The notes beneath the pieces were generated by a model. The model was not told the DNA's origin and ran no database searches. It saw nothing but the letters and a program-made list of their open reading frames with translations. This document shows positions 1 to 13,000 of a DNA stretch of 64,000 bases, in pieces. The translations under genes and the position numbers were made by a program. Source of the stretch: Gonapodya prolifera JEL478 (taxonomy: Eukaryota; Monoblepharomycota; Monoblepharidomycetes; Monoblepharidales; Gonapodyaceae); contig KQ965736.1 of assembly GCA_001574975.1 (NCBI GenBank), positions 724,910 through 788,909 of the forward strand, in the 5' to 3' direction. Numbering within the stretch: position 1 is the stretch's first letter; each line of letters begins with the position of its first letter.

Positions 1-3000
1 TCCCGCTTGGAGGCAGCTTCTCGGAGAGCTCCCTCAATATCTCTCAATCGTCGTCGGAGATCTTCCACTGTTTCGTCACGGTCGCGAAGGGCTGCTTCTG
101 TATCTCTGAGGCGGGATTGCAGAGAGGCAATTGTTTCGGAATGAGCCTTCTTCGTGGCAGCAAGAGCCGCCTCAAGCTCCCTGATGCGTCGTTCCATATC
201 AGCTAAGTCATCAGCGTGGGCTTTGGCATCCCGTTCTCTTCCTGAATGGGACTCCGACAGGAGACGTTCGAGACGGACAACAATTTCCTCCTTCTGCCGA
301 GCTGTGTCGCCAGCTTCTCCAGCAGTTGCCTCCAGATCTCGCAGTTGGCGTTGAACAATGCTTACTGTTTCTTGATGTCGTCGAGAGTTGGCGTCTGACC
401 GATCTAGAGCAAGCTTATACTCCGCAGCGGCATCTTCAGATTCTCGTCGAATGCGGCGCAATTCATCCTCCAAAGTGTGAGTGCGACTTTCTGAGCCACG
501 TAACGCTCCTTTCAGCCGAGTAAGTTCAGCTTCCAGTTCATGAATGTGAGCGTTCGACGAATCTAGGTCAGTGGCAGCCCGATTAGCCGCGTCTTTTAAC
601 TTTGCTTCCGTGGCAGACAAATGGCGCCTTAATGTATCCAGCTCTGCAGTTGCCGCAGCAAGACGAGCGGAGAGATCCGCCATTGCCGACTGTTGTAGTC
701 GCGCGCGTTAAAATCCATATTTACAATACAGAATTAAAATTCTCACCTCGTTTTCATGGAGCACCTGCTGCCTCTCCACTGTCACTTTCTCAACAATTTC
801 CCTCGAGTGTCGATTGACCTTCTCGACGACCTCTCTCTGTTCTGTCCTCGCCTTATCTGCCTCCTCTCTCGCTTCCCTGAGACCTTCTTCCAAATGAGCG
901 ACCCGCTCACCGGCCTCTTTTGCAGTGCCTTCCATTCTCCCACGAGCAGCATCCAGGTCTCTTCGAATTGCAGCAATGTCCGAGTCACGTTCGGCCAGCA
1001 ATCTCTCGACTTCGATCTTTTCGGCATTTGCCTGCTCTGCTTTGTCCAGCGCCTCCTGTGCAAGCTGATTTACCTCTTCTAAGCGAGACTGTGTAGAAAT
1101 TTGTTCTTCTTCTATCTTTTTAATGAATTCGTCTCGTTCATCGAGAGCAACATCTTGCTCTTTGATGTGCTCGTCCCGGGCACTCACTGCAGCCTGCATT
1201 TCGTCTGAACGACCGAGAGCCTCCTCGAGTTGTGCCTCAAGATCCCTGTGCTGTAGCGTTGATTCCTCCAAAGTGCTTTCAAGGTCCCTTATTTTAGATT
1301 CCGCATCTTCCAAAGCTCCTTCAAGTTCACGAAGTCGAGACTCTTTTTCTTCCGACACAGGGAGAGCCTCACTAAGCCGTCCTTCCGCCTCTTTCAAGGA
1401 CGCCTCAAGTTCGCCAATGCGCTTGGAACGGATACGCAATTGCTCGTTCAAGTTTGCAAGTTGACTCTCGCCTTTGTGGATGACAGCTTGCAGTTCCGCC
1501 ATCAGAGTATCACGTTGCGAAACATCATCCTGTAATGTCTTGACTGTTCGGCTCCGATCTTCTAACGCGGGTGTGAGTTTCTTGACATGACCTTCCAGAT
1601 TTTCCAAGGCACTTTCAAGCGCCTGAATGCGGGTATCTCGCTCATCGAGTCCATGGGTGAGGTCGTTGACGTGAACGCCATGCTCTTGTAGGGATGCATT
1701 GAGTCGCTTGATGGATGAATCCTTTTCATCTAAATCGTGCTTAAGTTTCTCCATCTGGACATTCCGATCTTCTAAGAGCAATTGCAGCTCCTTTGTCTGA
1801 CCCTCCAAGTCTTCAATGGTGCTACTTTGCGATTTGATGGAGTCCTCTTGTTGATCGAGGGTCTCCTCTAGCTGCTTCATAATGGAATCACGTTCCGTAA
1901 CAGCCGCCGAGAGCTCGGCGATACGGCCTTCCAACTGGTCCAACTCGCCTTCCAGTCTTGCGATGATTCCATCTCTTTCAACCAAAGCGTCTTCCAGCTC
2001 CCCTACTCTCGCCGCTGCCTTCTCCAACTCCTTCACTCGTGCTGCTTTCTCTTCTGCTGTCCTTTCGACCGCCCCAGCTCTTGATTCCAATTCTACAACC
2101 ATATCTTCGAGCTCAGTCACCCGGGCATCCCTCTCGTCAACGATGGCGCGTGCTTCAGTAGCACGTTCTTGTGCCTCCACAAGGACAGCCTCAACCTCCG
2201 CAATGCGGGCATCTCGACTCAAAATGTCTTCCTCGGCAGCCCTCAGTCCCTCCTCCATCTCTGCAAGGCGGGCCTCTGCCTCTGCACGAGCTTCACGTTC
2301 ACGCTCAGTATCTTCGACTGTTCCTTCCAATCGTCCTTCTACCTCAGTGAAAACGTCCTCCATCTCTCGCACACGATCGCGCGCCTCCTCGAGATCCCTC
2401 TCTAGCCGTATGCAGTCCTGCTTCATCGACCTCAGAGCGTCTTCGGCTTGTTTCTTCTCACGTTGTTCCGCTTCAAGCTGTTTCCTGACATCTTCAAGTT
2501 CACGTGTCAGATCCCTTGCTCGGTCCGCCGCAGTTTCCACCTCTGCAGTGCGATGCGCCAGATCTTCTGTATGCCCACGCGCCAGTTCTTCGGCCGCATA
2601 AAGAGCCGTGCGGGCTGCCTCCAAGTCGCGCCGAAGCTGCGCGACGTCACCGACAGCGGTATCCCGTTCCGCAGAGGCTGCGGATAACTTCTTCTTGATC
2701 TCAGCAAGGTCAGCATCACGGGCTCCAGCGGATGAACGAAGGCGAGAAAGTTGAGCGGCAAGATCATCCACACGGCGACGGGACGCGGTGAGGTCTGACG
2801 CAACAGCGGCACGCGCAGATTCGGCTGAAGAATGGCGGCGGGTGAGGGACGCGAGGGATTCTTTGGCGGCGGTGAGTTCCCCTCGGGCGGCAGCAAGTTC
2901 ACTTGCAAGTCTTTCGCGCTCAGTGGTATGGCCTGTTCGAACTGAAATGAGGTCTCGCGAGAGTTTGTTGACCTCCTCGCGGGATGTGGCGAGGTCTTCT

Positions 3001-4661
3001 TGGTGAGCCGATAATTGGGCTCGGAGATCGTTCACTTCTGAATCGGCTCGTTCAGCTCGCGAAAGTTGTCGCTCTGCTTCTTCACGGAAATGCGCTGCCT
3101 CTTTCAATTTGACCTCCTGCTCCTGACGGAGATCGTCGAATTCCGCTTCCACTTTGGCGAGCTTCTCCGCCATCACGGTGAGATTCACATCCTTGCTAAG
3201 ACGTTCCTTCTCCGCCGCCTTTATAGAAGCATCTTTCTCCGCAAGACTGGCACGTAACTGCTGGATTTGTCTTTCACTAATAGCCTGAGCGGCGCGGCTC
3301 TTAGCAGCTTCACCCGAGGTACGTTGTTCAAGCTCGCGAGACCGAGCGATTGCGTCATTTGAACGCTCTTCGGCCTGTTTGATCCTCTCGTCTGCTTCAC
3401 GCGCATTGTGCTCAGCCTCCTGAGCTCGGACCTCCGCCCTTTGTGCCTGCTCTTCCGCAGCAACGGCGCGTTCTTCAGCTTCTTGCGTCTGCTCCATCAA
3501 TCTTTGAGCGTACTCCTCCAGCTCACGACCTCGATCTTCCCACTCTTGTACCCTGGTCTCCGCATCCAGCGCTCTCTCCTCGAGTTCCTGGGCCTTCTTT
3601 TCCGCATCACGGGCTGCTTGTTGAGCTTCTCTGACCTGCTTTTCTATCGTTTGAGATCCATTTTGCATGTTCCTCAGTCGTTCCTCCTTTTCCAGAGCAC
3701 TTGCCTCGGCCTTGGTTGCCCTCTCTTCTATCAACCGGACCCAGTTTTCTACTTCTGCCACACGATCGTCCGCTGATCGTACGCGCTCATCAGCGTCACG
3801 TTCGCGAACCTCAATGTCCTCTCGTAGTGCGTGCACCTCTTCCGCGTGTGCCTCAGTCAGCCGCGCGAGATTTTCCCTCAATTGAGCAACTTGCTCTGCG
3901 ACACGGCGGGAATCGTCGAGTTGGAGTTCCAGGGAGCGGGCGCGAGATCTTTCTCGAGCGAGGTCTGCATGCAGTGTGTCCACTGCGGTAGAGGAATTTT
4001 GAGGTGTGATCCCTTTAATTGCCCGTCTGATAGTGTCCACATCGCGTGCGATTTGGTCAATCGAAGACTTATCCGTTGAGGTAGTTTTGAGAAGTGCGAG
4101 GGTATGGGGGTGAAGGTTTTCTGCGTTGGCGGCAGCAAGAGATAGTAGTCTGGGGATGTGGTTGGAGACTAATGGATGCACCAAGCGTCGTTCGAGCGTA
4201 TTAATGATTGCCCACGTATCGTCATGCTGAGACGTGATGAAGATTTCATTGTCGTGGAGCCCAGAACATCCGAAGAATGAGGTGTAGTGTTCAGAGCACA
4301 GATTGCCGCGATACACAAGTCATATCCGATCAAAAGATCACAAAAACAAACAATGATGGAGTTAAGATGATGTTGGGATGGGGATATCAGGGAGATGAGG
4401 GAGGAAGAAGACATCTCCGGTGAGACAATTGGGGGACAAGTCATCGCGACGGCGGCCACTCACGGCAGGAGCGATGGCTCCATTTTCTTGCGGATCTCGT
4501 TCGAGCGCTGCGTCCGCAGACTTTCCGCCGTTAGTTTTCCCCGTAGAATCCCTCCGCGAGCGCTCGCCATCCCCTCCACCTCTCTTTTTATGGCTTCGAG
4601 AGACCCGCGGCGGACCAGATCCAGTAGCACCCCCGGCATCTGTTGATGCGGCCGATAGCAT
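1..4661 (-). CDS. Giant coiled-coil protein, partial (C-terminus lies beyond the left edge)
   Basis: At least 1,455 residues are visible, nearly all charged heptad-type sequence (Glu, Arg, Leu, Ala), so a very long rod. I read three exons: 4464-4661 (66 codons of Ser/Gly/Lys-rich disordered N-terminus starting MLSAASTDAG), 747-4226, and 689 down to the window edge. The introns are 4227-4463 and 690-746, and both joins are phase 0. The 690-746 intron starts GTGAGA and ends ACAG, and the frame stays open and coiled-coil on both sides. A shorter start at 4316 is possible if the first intron is wrong. Residues about 720-1107 form a 14-residue repeat, listed separately. No catalytic domain is visible. 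Long rods like this occur in centrosomal, basal-body rootlet and Golgi tether proteins, but I cannot assign a family. Given three flagellar genes nearby, a basal-body role is a guess. Confidence 0.75.
1104..2267 (-). repeat. Array of about 27 tandem 14-residue (42-nt) coiled-coil repeats
   Basis: Within the giant coiled-coil gene the protein falls into consecutive 14-residue units. Examples are LDERDTRIQALESA, LEDRSRTVKTLQDD, LVERDGIIARLEGE and LEDAESKIRDLEST. The consensus is roughly L-[DE]-E-R-D-x-x-[IV]-x-x-L-E-x-x. The register holds over about 390 residues, with one 10-residue unit (AARVGELEDA) breaking it. Fourteen residues is two heptads, so each unit puts hydrophobic residues at equivalent core positions and an E-R-D turn on the surface. 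The DNA has diverged between units, so this is an old protein repeat under structural constraint rather than a recent DNA expansion. Confidence 0.85.
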
Positions 4662-4837
4662 CGGGGAGCCGCGATTCTCGGAAATCGGTGCGGGACAAAC
4701 TCGAGACAGTTCGGCGCACGGCCACCAACCCACCAACAGCTTTTCCCTCTCCCTTGCACAAGAGAACGAAATATGTACGTGCAGTCAATGGTTATCAATA
4801 TAAAAACACTTCTTACATGATAAATAGAAGATTTTAT

Positions 4838-5611
4838 TCAAAGCGCGGCGACTGCCGCTTGTGGTTTATCAGTCACTTCAACGTCCTCTTGCAGCACGTA
4901 CTCCTCTACAAAGTAATTCTCGATTGTCCTCATGTCGATGAAGTACATTATGTGGAGCCCCACTTTGATCATGTTGGGAAGCATCATCCAACTTCGAGAG
5001 TTGTTTTTCGGACCGCCGAACATCCTCCCATACTCGATGAGGTCCTCCCTTTCTGCTGTGCATTCTGTGACGATCCCATGCCATTCTTTGCTCCCTTCAA
5101 TGATAACACTTCCCACCCGATTGCGCACATATCCCGTGAGGGGGTGAATATCTAGGGACATGGGCGTGTGTCTGTTGTACCACTCGCTCAAAAACGTTTC
5201 TTGGCTCAGTAAAGGATTCCGCCTGAACAGTGTGAGCAGTGTAACACCTGGGGCTTTCTCCCCAACATTCCAAGTCCTTTTCCGAACCACCGGAATGGCT
5301 TCGTCCACCTTCCATCCCTCTACTGTGCCGGGTAGTTGTTTCAGTGCATCACGGGCCCGGGAGAGTTGCTCCGCCGTTCCTTTAACGCTCACAAGTGCGA
5401 GCGGACTTCTGACGTATGGGAACATGGAGAAGCGCGGAGGCGGGACTTCCGTGAGAAATATGATATGCTCTCCTGGACCAACGTCTTTTAGGAGATCGCT
5501 CACAGTGCGAAGTGCCGAAGATGAGAAGGTGGCGAGGGTGGTCTCCCGGGCGGGAGTCCACTTGAACAGCCACTTCTCCCGGGGCGATGGCACCGGAAGA
5601 GCGTCAGACAT
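4838..5611 (-). CDS. EthD-domain-like (dimeric alpha/beta barrel) protein
   Basis: Single-exon gene of 257 residues from ATG at 5611 to TGA at 4838. The part around residues 118-170 has the look of the EthD/dimeric alpha-beta barrel family: a hydrophobic strand ending in FRRNPLLSQETF, then EWYNRHTP and a histidine-rich HPLTGYVRNRV segment. EthD proteins include accessory factors of ether degradation and fungal polyketide or anthrone-related enzymes, and most have no known reaction. The N-terminal half (about 1-115) also reads as a barrel-like alpha/beta unit, so two barrels in one chain are possible. No signal peptide or membrane segment is visible. The gene is divergent from SNU114, 408 bp between starts. 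The family call is from pattern memory only, and the substrate is unknown. Confidence 0.7.
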   Translation of the reverse strand: MSDALPVPSPREKWLFKWTPARETTLATFSSSALRTVSDLLKDVGPGEHIIFLTEVPPPRFSMFPYVRSPLALVSVKGTAEQLSRARDALKQLPGTVEGWKVDEAIPVVRKRTWNVGEKAPGVTLLTLFRRNPLLSQETFLSEWYNRHTPMSLDIHPLTGYVRNRVGSVIIEGSKEWHGIVTECTAEREDLIEYGRMFGGPKNNSRSWMMLPNMIKVGLHIMYFIDMRTIENYFVEEYVLQEDVEVTDKPQAAVAAL

Positions 5612-6019
5612 GGAGAATTGTGTGGCGTAGTGGAATCGTGGTTGCAGAAAATACGTTGGGAGACAATATGTGCTCTCTCCGAAAGCACGGTATTGTCAGG
5701 CAAACGCTAACTGCCTAAAATTTGGTCGTACCTTATTTGTGGCGGTTAGCGCAACACATATGTATTCCGAACTCAGTAGACAGTCTTAGTGTGGAATCAT
5801 GCTGAGAATTATTGAAGGACTTCCTTCCTCACTATGTAGCTCAAAAATTTCACACAAAACCCTCGCTACTTCGCTTGGTTTGACTGAAAAAATTTACATG
5901 CCCTTAATTTCAATAATCTGAGTGCCAACTGCGAAAGATGAAAGGGACGTGATGGTCGGTGCATCCACCCACTTCACTGCCATCCAATTTTGTACAGTCT
6001 CCATCTCCTCTCCGCAGCA
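5612..6019. other. Divergent intergenic region between the EthD-like gene and SNU114
   Basis: This 408 bp gap holds the 5' regions of two genes transcribed away from each other. It is AT-richer than the flanking exons. I see no additional coding frame, RNA gene or repeat in it. Confidence 0.6.
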
Positions 6020-9000
6020 ATGGATCTCTCCCTCTACGACGAATTTGGAAACTACATTGGCCCAGACGTGGACGAAGACGAGGATGCGGATGACGACGAA
6101 ATCCTCAAGCCTGCAAATGGTCGAGGAAACGGGGCATACAACGTCGGGGAAGACATGGATTTCGACACTGCATTCGGTGGTGGGCGTGACGACGACGACG
6201 ACGAAGGGCAGGCGGGGAGGGAAGCTGGACGCGCGGGCACGGGAATGGAGTTGATGCAAGTCGATGGTGAGTTGCACAGGCGAAGAGGACGTTTGGGGAC
6301 GTTATGAGCTGGGTTTAGCAGGTTTTATCGAAGATTTGATGATCCTTTGTGGGAATTTCGAGTGGGATGCCATATTTGCGGAATTTGGTGGTCTTGTACC
6401 ATTGCGACAATTCCATGGTTGGAATCATGTTGGGATATTTCTGCCACGAACTCTGCCATCGTTACTCGGCGCTCAAGTCACTCTTTTTGGCGTTACTCCC
6501 AAATCCCGAACGCTGTCGCGTATCTGAAAACAAAACATTCTTCACGGTTTTCCTTCTTCAAACAGACGCTCCTCCCTCTACCGCCATTATACTTCACGAG
6601 GATAAAAAGTACTACCCCACGGCGGAAGAAGTGTACGGAAGGGACGTTGAGACCCTTGTCCAAGAAGAGGATACGATGCCCCTCTCAGCCCCCATCATCG
6701 AGCCGGTCAAGGTCAAAAAGTTCACCGTGGTCGAAAAGGACCTTCCTCAAACTACGTACTCGAAAGAGTTTCTAGTGGACCTAATGGGATATCCTGAGAT
6801 GGTCAGAAACGTTGCGATTGCTGGTCATCTCGGTCACGGAAAGACGAGTTTCGTGGATACGTTGGTGGAGGAGACTCACTATGTCAAGAGAATTGTGAGT
6901 ATATCTATTAGGGACCGGAATGTGCCAGAGGGCTGCTGTATTTTCGTGGGAAGGAGAATTGATGATGATGGAACCTTCCCGCCAACGTTCTAATCACGAA
7001 CGGTCTTCCGTTTTCCTCTCCCCAACGTCGATACTCTCAGAACCGGTACACCGACACTCACGTCCTTGAGCGTGACCGAGAGATATCCGTCAAGTGCACT
7101 CCCATGAGCATGGTGCTTCCGGACCTCAAAGGAAAGAGTTATGTAGTAAATTTTGTCGATGCGCCTGGTGAGTTTTTGAAGCTGCTTCGGGAACGCTTGG
7201 TACTGATGTCTGGCGCAGGTCACGTCGCATTCTCTGATGAACTGTCCCCGTCCCTCAGACTCGCGGACGGGGTCGTTCTAGTCGTCGATGCTCTGGAAGG
7301 TGTCATGCTGGGCACAGAACGGGTTGTGCGACATGCTATTTCGGAAGGTCTGAACATTGTTCTGGTCATTAGCAAGGTGGACCGACTCATAGTGGAGTTG
7401 AAAATTCCGCCCACGGACGCTTACTTCAAGCTGAAACACACCATAGAAGAGGTTAACTCAGTGATAACGTGGGTTCACTTCCTGTTGTTACCCCAGTTCG
7501 TGATAGAAACGTCCTTTCTATTTCGCGTTTGTAGCAAGTCCGGCGGAGGGGACGACATGCGCGTCTCCCCTGAGCGAGGAAACGTTTGTTTTGCGGCGAG
7601 CGCTCAGGGTTGGTCCTTCACCTTACGGAGCTTTGCAAAAATGTATGCGGACACTTATGGTAAGTTTATCTTCAAATGATGCGATGAGTTGTTTGAAGCG
7701 ATCCTTATTCACTGCCGTAACAGAGCGCATCGACATTGATGCCTTTGCAAAGCGATTGTGGGGAGATGTGTATTACAATCCAGAATCCCGATCATTCCAT
7801 CGCCGTGCAGGAGGATCGTTGAAACGATCATTCATCCACTTCATCCTGGAACCCTTGTACAAGATCTATGCGCAGGTTGTTGGGGAGGATGAAGCAGTTC
7901 TGAGCAAGACTCTGGACGAACTGGGAATCGCCCTTAAGAAATCTCAGTACGGCATGGACGTGAAGCCTCTGCTTAAACTGGTTCTACAGGAGTTCTTTGG
8001 AGGCTGCAATGGGTTTGTGGACATGATTGTGCGACACGTGAAAGACCCGAAGGCGAACTCTCAAAATAAGGTTAGTACTTCGAGATGATATCCTCATGTG
8101 CCCATACGACATGGCTTATTTGATAGGTTGAACGGTTGTATACTGGCCCCATGACATCGCCAGTTGCTGAAGCAATGGTGAATCTCGATCCCGAAGGGCC
8201 TTTGATGATCCATATCGTGAAGCTGTACAGCACCGAGGATGGTAAACGATTTGATGCCATGGGTCGCATTATGTCAGGGACAGTGCGAGAGGGAATGCAA
8301 GTCAGGGTGCTTGGGGAAGGATACACTCCTGACGATGAAGAGGATATGACAGTTCAGACAGTCGAGAGTGTTAATGTTGGGGAGGCAAGGTGAGTAAAAC
8401 CGCACGATTCTTTTGGCCCTTTCGCGACCTCTGCGTTTTTGGAAAAGGTACAAAATCAGAACAAAGGCTTTACCTGCGGGCACTTGGTGTCTCTTGGAAG
8501 GGGTAGACAACTCCATAATCAAAACCGCCACCATCACCGACAATAAACCTACTGACGATGACGACCCCACCCACATATTACGACCTCTTCGCTTTAACAC
8601 ATCGTCGGTTATGAAGATTGCTGTTGAACCTGTCAATCCAACAGAACTTCCCAAAATGCTTGATGGACTCCGCAAGGTTAACAAAAGCTACCCTCTTCTC
8701 GAAACAAAGGTCGAGGAATCCGGAGAGCATGTAATTCTTGGAACCGGAGAGCTGTATCTTGACTGTGTAATGCACGACCTGCGGAGAATGTATGCTGACA
8801 TTGAGATCAAGGTTGCCGATCCAATTGTCAGGTTCTCGGAAACAGTTGTGGAGACGAGTTCATTGAAATGCTTTGCAGAAACACCGAACAAAAAGTGAGT
8901 GTTTTGATAGAGTTCTTTTGGGTGTTGCTTATTGATTATGAGTTTCACAGGAACAAGCTCACGATGATTTCAGAACCACTCGAGAAAGAAATTGCTGTCG

Positions 9001-9985
9001 ATATTGAGTCTCAGGTTGTTTCTTCTTCGTGGCCTACAAAGCGTCTTGCGGAGCACTTCTCTTCCAAGTATGGGTGGGATGTATTGGCATCTCGGAATAT
9101 TTGGGCGTTTGGTCCAGACGAATCTGGGCCCAACGTACTTGTGAACGATACTTTGCCTTCTGAAGTGGACAAAAAGTTATTGGAGTCTATTCGTGACAGC
9201 GTAAAACAAGGGTTTAAGTGGGCGACGAGAGAGGGTCCCCTGTGTGACGAACGTGAGTTCAGACTCGAACGTGACAAATGAGATGCCAATGTTTATATCT
9301 GTGACAGCCATTCGGAGTGTGAAGTTCCGTGTGTTGGATGCTTCAATTACCCCGGAACCCATTTTCCGGGGGGGTGGACAGGTTATTCCTACTGCTCGTC
9401 GCGTCTGCTATTCTTCATTCCTGACCGTAAGTGGCCCTTTTATCCCTTTACTGTCCTTTTGTTCTGTAACCTGCTTTCTACTCAAGGCGACTCCCCGCCT
9501 AATGGAACCAATGTACTTTGTCGAGGTGCAGTCTCCAGCAGATTGTGTGGCAGCCATATACACAGTTCTTCAACGACGACGGTACGTCTTGCCACCGAGA
9601 TTCGCTTGTGCTCGTTAGTCATGCTTTGCCCTCACTTTTTAGTGGCCATGTACTCAACGAAACACCGAAACCTGCCACTCCACTTTACACGGTGAAAGCT
9701 CTTATTCCCGTGATCGACTCTGCCGGATTTGAAACGGACTTGCGAACGCACACGCAAGGCAGCGCCTTTTGCCAACAGGTATTTGATCACTGGGAGATCG
9801 TGCCTGGTGATCCTCTGGACCGCAGTATCGTTTTGCGACCGTTGGAGCCCAGCCCTGTTAGTCACCTTGCGAGGGACTTTATGGTGAAAACGAGAAGACG
9901 GAAGGGTCTGAGCGAAGACGTAGCACTAGAAAGGTACTTTGATGACGAGGGTGTGGTTGCCCTGATCAAAGGTGGAGCATTGTAG
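6020..9985 (+). CDS. SNU114: U5 snRNP GTPase Snu114 (EFTUD2/Cwf10 family)
   Basis: Snu114 is the EF-2-like GTPase of the U5 snRNP that, with Prp8 and Brr2, controls spliceosome activation and disassembly. I read 12 exons: 6020-6266, 6566-6894, 7041-7167, 7219-7468, 7535-7659, 7724-8070, 8127-8389, 8448-8894, 8951-9252, 9308-9426, 9487-9581 and 9643-9985. They total 2,994 nt (997 residues), close to the usual 970-1,010. All phases fit. The protein has the family's acidic N-terminus ([11 protein letters not shown]), the [15 protein letters not shown] segment and the P-loop GHLGHGKTS near residue 170. It also has the DAPGH switch, the SKVDR guanine-specificity motif (Asn replaced by Ser, so SKVD rather than NKVD), and C-terminal EF-2-like domains with RGGGQ and IPTARR followed by TDLRTHTQG. 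The first intron (299 bp) is unusually long here. Confidence 0.97.
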
Positions 9986-10095
9986 AATTGTAGATAATTT
10001 TAGTGGTTGCCTCCGGTTTGACCCCTAATGCATCCTCCTGCGGACGGTGGTAGTGAAGTTACCTCACACGAGCGAAGCACGCCTTTGAACCGACG

Positions 10096-13000
10096 ATGCT
10101 AGACCTGAGTCGAGCCAATAGGGCGAAATCGCGATAGTGAGTGCTCGCTCTATTTCCCAAGCGATATGTACAAGTATTGATCACGGTAACCTCCCTAACA
10201 GTGAAGAACAGCTGCGATCCATTGGCGTACCTGAATGGACCAAAAAGTACCTTGACTACAAGCGATTAAGTGAAATTCTTCTTCGCGTTGAGCGTGCTGT
10301 GGAAGCTGCAGCTCGCGGGCAAGCTGCATCTCCTGGACAAGACGATGCCGACGATCCGTCCCCATCCCCGTTCCGGTTTCATGCTTTGGCTGCCGAGGAA
10401 GGACTCAGTGTTAATGGAACGCATGATCAATCCGTCGATTTGGAAGATGAAGACACGACTGCCCTCCTGGGGGGTGCGAAATACAGCAACACTGTGGGGA
10501 TTATAATTCCAGAATCGTTGCACGACATGTGGCGTAGGAAGTCGTTTGTTCGCCGACGAAGTTTAGTGACCTTTAGGAAAGTGCCCGAGGATCATCGTGT
10601 CAAAGAAATCCTCGATTCGCGGGAAATCCCTGAAGAGCGAGAATTTCTGGAAGAATTAAAGAGCGAGATGGACAAGGTTTCTGCCTTCTACGTGCAGAAA
10701 GAAGCAGAAGCACTGCGAAGTTGGGAAGAGATAAAAGCACAACTTAAAAGTTTGGAGAAGGAGGCGGAGGAGATCCAAACCATCGAAGAAGCGGTACCAG
10801 ACGACCCTGAAGAAACCACCAGCGGTGCAAGTGAATCTACTCATCAGTTGGGATCCGCTGCTCGTGCAGGGGAGCTTCTTCATCGCGTTTTGCAGTTTCC
10901 AACTTCCTTCTCCTCCCTTGTACCTGCTGCGAGGACACGGTCTGAGCCACTTTCCACTTCGTACGGATCGATGGAAAGTACAAGTCTTGAACCACGAAAG
11001 CTCCAAGAGTTGAAGCAAAAACATATGACCGTGATGAAGCTATTGGAGGACGCTATCGTCGAGTTCTATCGGAGCTGTCGAATGCTAAAATCATATCAAC
11101 AATTGAATAAACTTGGAATTGGAGAACTCCTCAAGAAATTCAACGAAGTATCTGGGTGCGTAACAACCTGCAAGTTGCTCCAACTGCTTACACCAACCTT
11201 AATGCCAAAGATGGAACCCGGCACAATTTTATAATCTCCAAGAGCACCATCTATTTCAATCACATCAGTTGGATCATCTCCTCTCAAAAGTACAGCAGAT
11301 TTATAACAATCGTGAAAAATTGCGAATGACGACGCACCACAATCAAGTGCGTTGCGAAGTTTAAAACAATCAGAGACTGTGCTTTGACGTCCATGAATGT
11401 AGGAAGTCGTTGGTTACTGGACGGGGTTCTTTTGTGGCATTTCCTTGATCCTTGTTGTCGCTACAGTCAAACATGTTGTACACAATCCCAGTACTGGTAT
11501 AGGGCAGATGTTGCTACTAATTTATGGTGGCTTCAGCTGTGAGTGCATTTAAGGCAAACCGGGGAAGAGGCATCAGTCACTGACGAACATCTCTGAAGTG
11601 CCTATGGCAATGCTCGTGTGTTTTGCCCTGAATTTTGTGGTATTTGCTACATACCGGATAAACTATGCATTTATTTTCGGTGAGTGTGATGAGGCCGGGT
11701 CTGAGAGCAAATCGGTGACACGGCCGTTCCTGCAGAAACAAACCAGCTCGATCATATCACAGTCCTGGAATTTGTTGAGGTCATTGCTGCTTTTGTGTAG
11801 GTTCTGCGAGATTCTGCTTCGTTGACTAGGACCGCAGACCTCTATCGTGTTTCCAAGGGCAACGTGGTCCGTATTTGCATATCTTGGGCTGGCAGAAAAC
11901 CTATTTAAATCATGGGTCCCGACGACACACTATCCAGCAATACTTCTATCCGTGAATGTGCTTTTGATCGTTAATCCTTTCAATTTCTTTTATCGGTCAT
12001 CGCGGTTTTGGTTCCTGCGAACGTTGGGTCGCATCATCGCGAGTGGCTGGTACTTTGTGGAGTTTCGAGATTTCCTGTTGACTGATGTGATGGGCTCATT
12101 GACCTATACTTTCACGGCACTTGCTGTGTTTGGATGTGGTACGTTGACTCTGTACCAGTCTTCAACACGCTGTGGTGCACTCCGAACTCCACCTTAATTT
12201 GAAAGGTTACTACCACAATTGGGATGATGATGCGCCAATTAAGTGTGACCTTTCAAAGGCCGTGAGTGTCCCTGAGCAAGAGACAGAAGAATTGACTAAA
12301 GAATTCGCTCTTAACGCCCGAACTTGGACAGTGGGTGAGCCTCTATCGTGGAGACTTTTATCGGTGATAAGGGCTAACATCCGAGCGCAGCTCGTCCCTT
12401 TAATGACATGCGTCCCCAACTTCCTCCGGCTGATTCAATGTATTCGGAGGTTTTTTGATACTCACACTATTGGCCCGCATCTCGGGAATGCATTCAAATA
12501 CTTTCTCGCTCTTATCACAATCGCACTGTCATTTGCGTCAAAGTTTGCATCCGGAGATGTGGTGAGGAGTTGTTGGATAGCAATCGCCGTCTCCAGCACC
12601 ATCTTCACCATGTGGTGGGATTTTCGCATGGACGTTGGTAAGAGTACAAACAAGTTTTGCCGAATATTTAATACTTTATCCATTGGCAATCAGGGCTGTT
12701 GACCGAAAATGACAAGCACCGGTGGCTGAGGAGGTGAGGACGCACAACTTGAGTTTATCTGCGGTGATTTTCATTTTCATGTTAAAAGCGAGTTGATCTA
12801 CCCCCCTTGGATTTACTACGCATGGATGCCTCTCAACTTTATCTTACGATGCGCTTGGATCGTTGTCATATCACCGTCTTATTGGCAACACCTCGGCGTG
12901 GATGGAAATGTCGTTGCTTATGTTCTTGCATTGCTGGAAGTCGTTCGTCGAGGACTCTGGTATGTGAGGCTTTTTGTTACTTAGCGTAAAACTATCTAAA

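Noticed and set aside
1104-2267. 42-nt periodicity as a CRISPR-like or minisatellite array
   Set aside because: The units are diverged at DNA level and conserved only as protein; there are no constant repeats with unique spacers.
1882-2601. Plus-strand 239-codon serine-rich open frame
   Set aside because: It is the antisense of the Glu/Leu/Arg-rich coiled-coil gene; codons for Glu, Arg and Leu read as Ser and Ala on the other strand.
10137-11234. Start of the SPX-EXS gene at 10137
   Set aside because: That frame begins on GTG inside a GTGAGT...ACAG intron; the ATG at 10096 joins exactly into the conserved VPEW segment.
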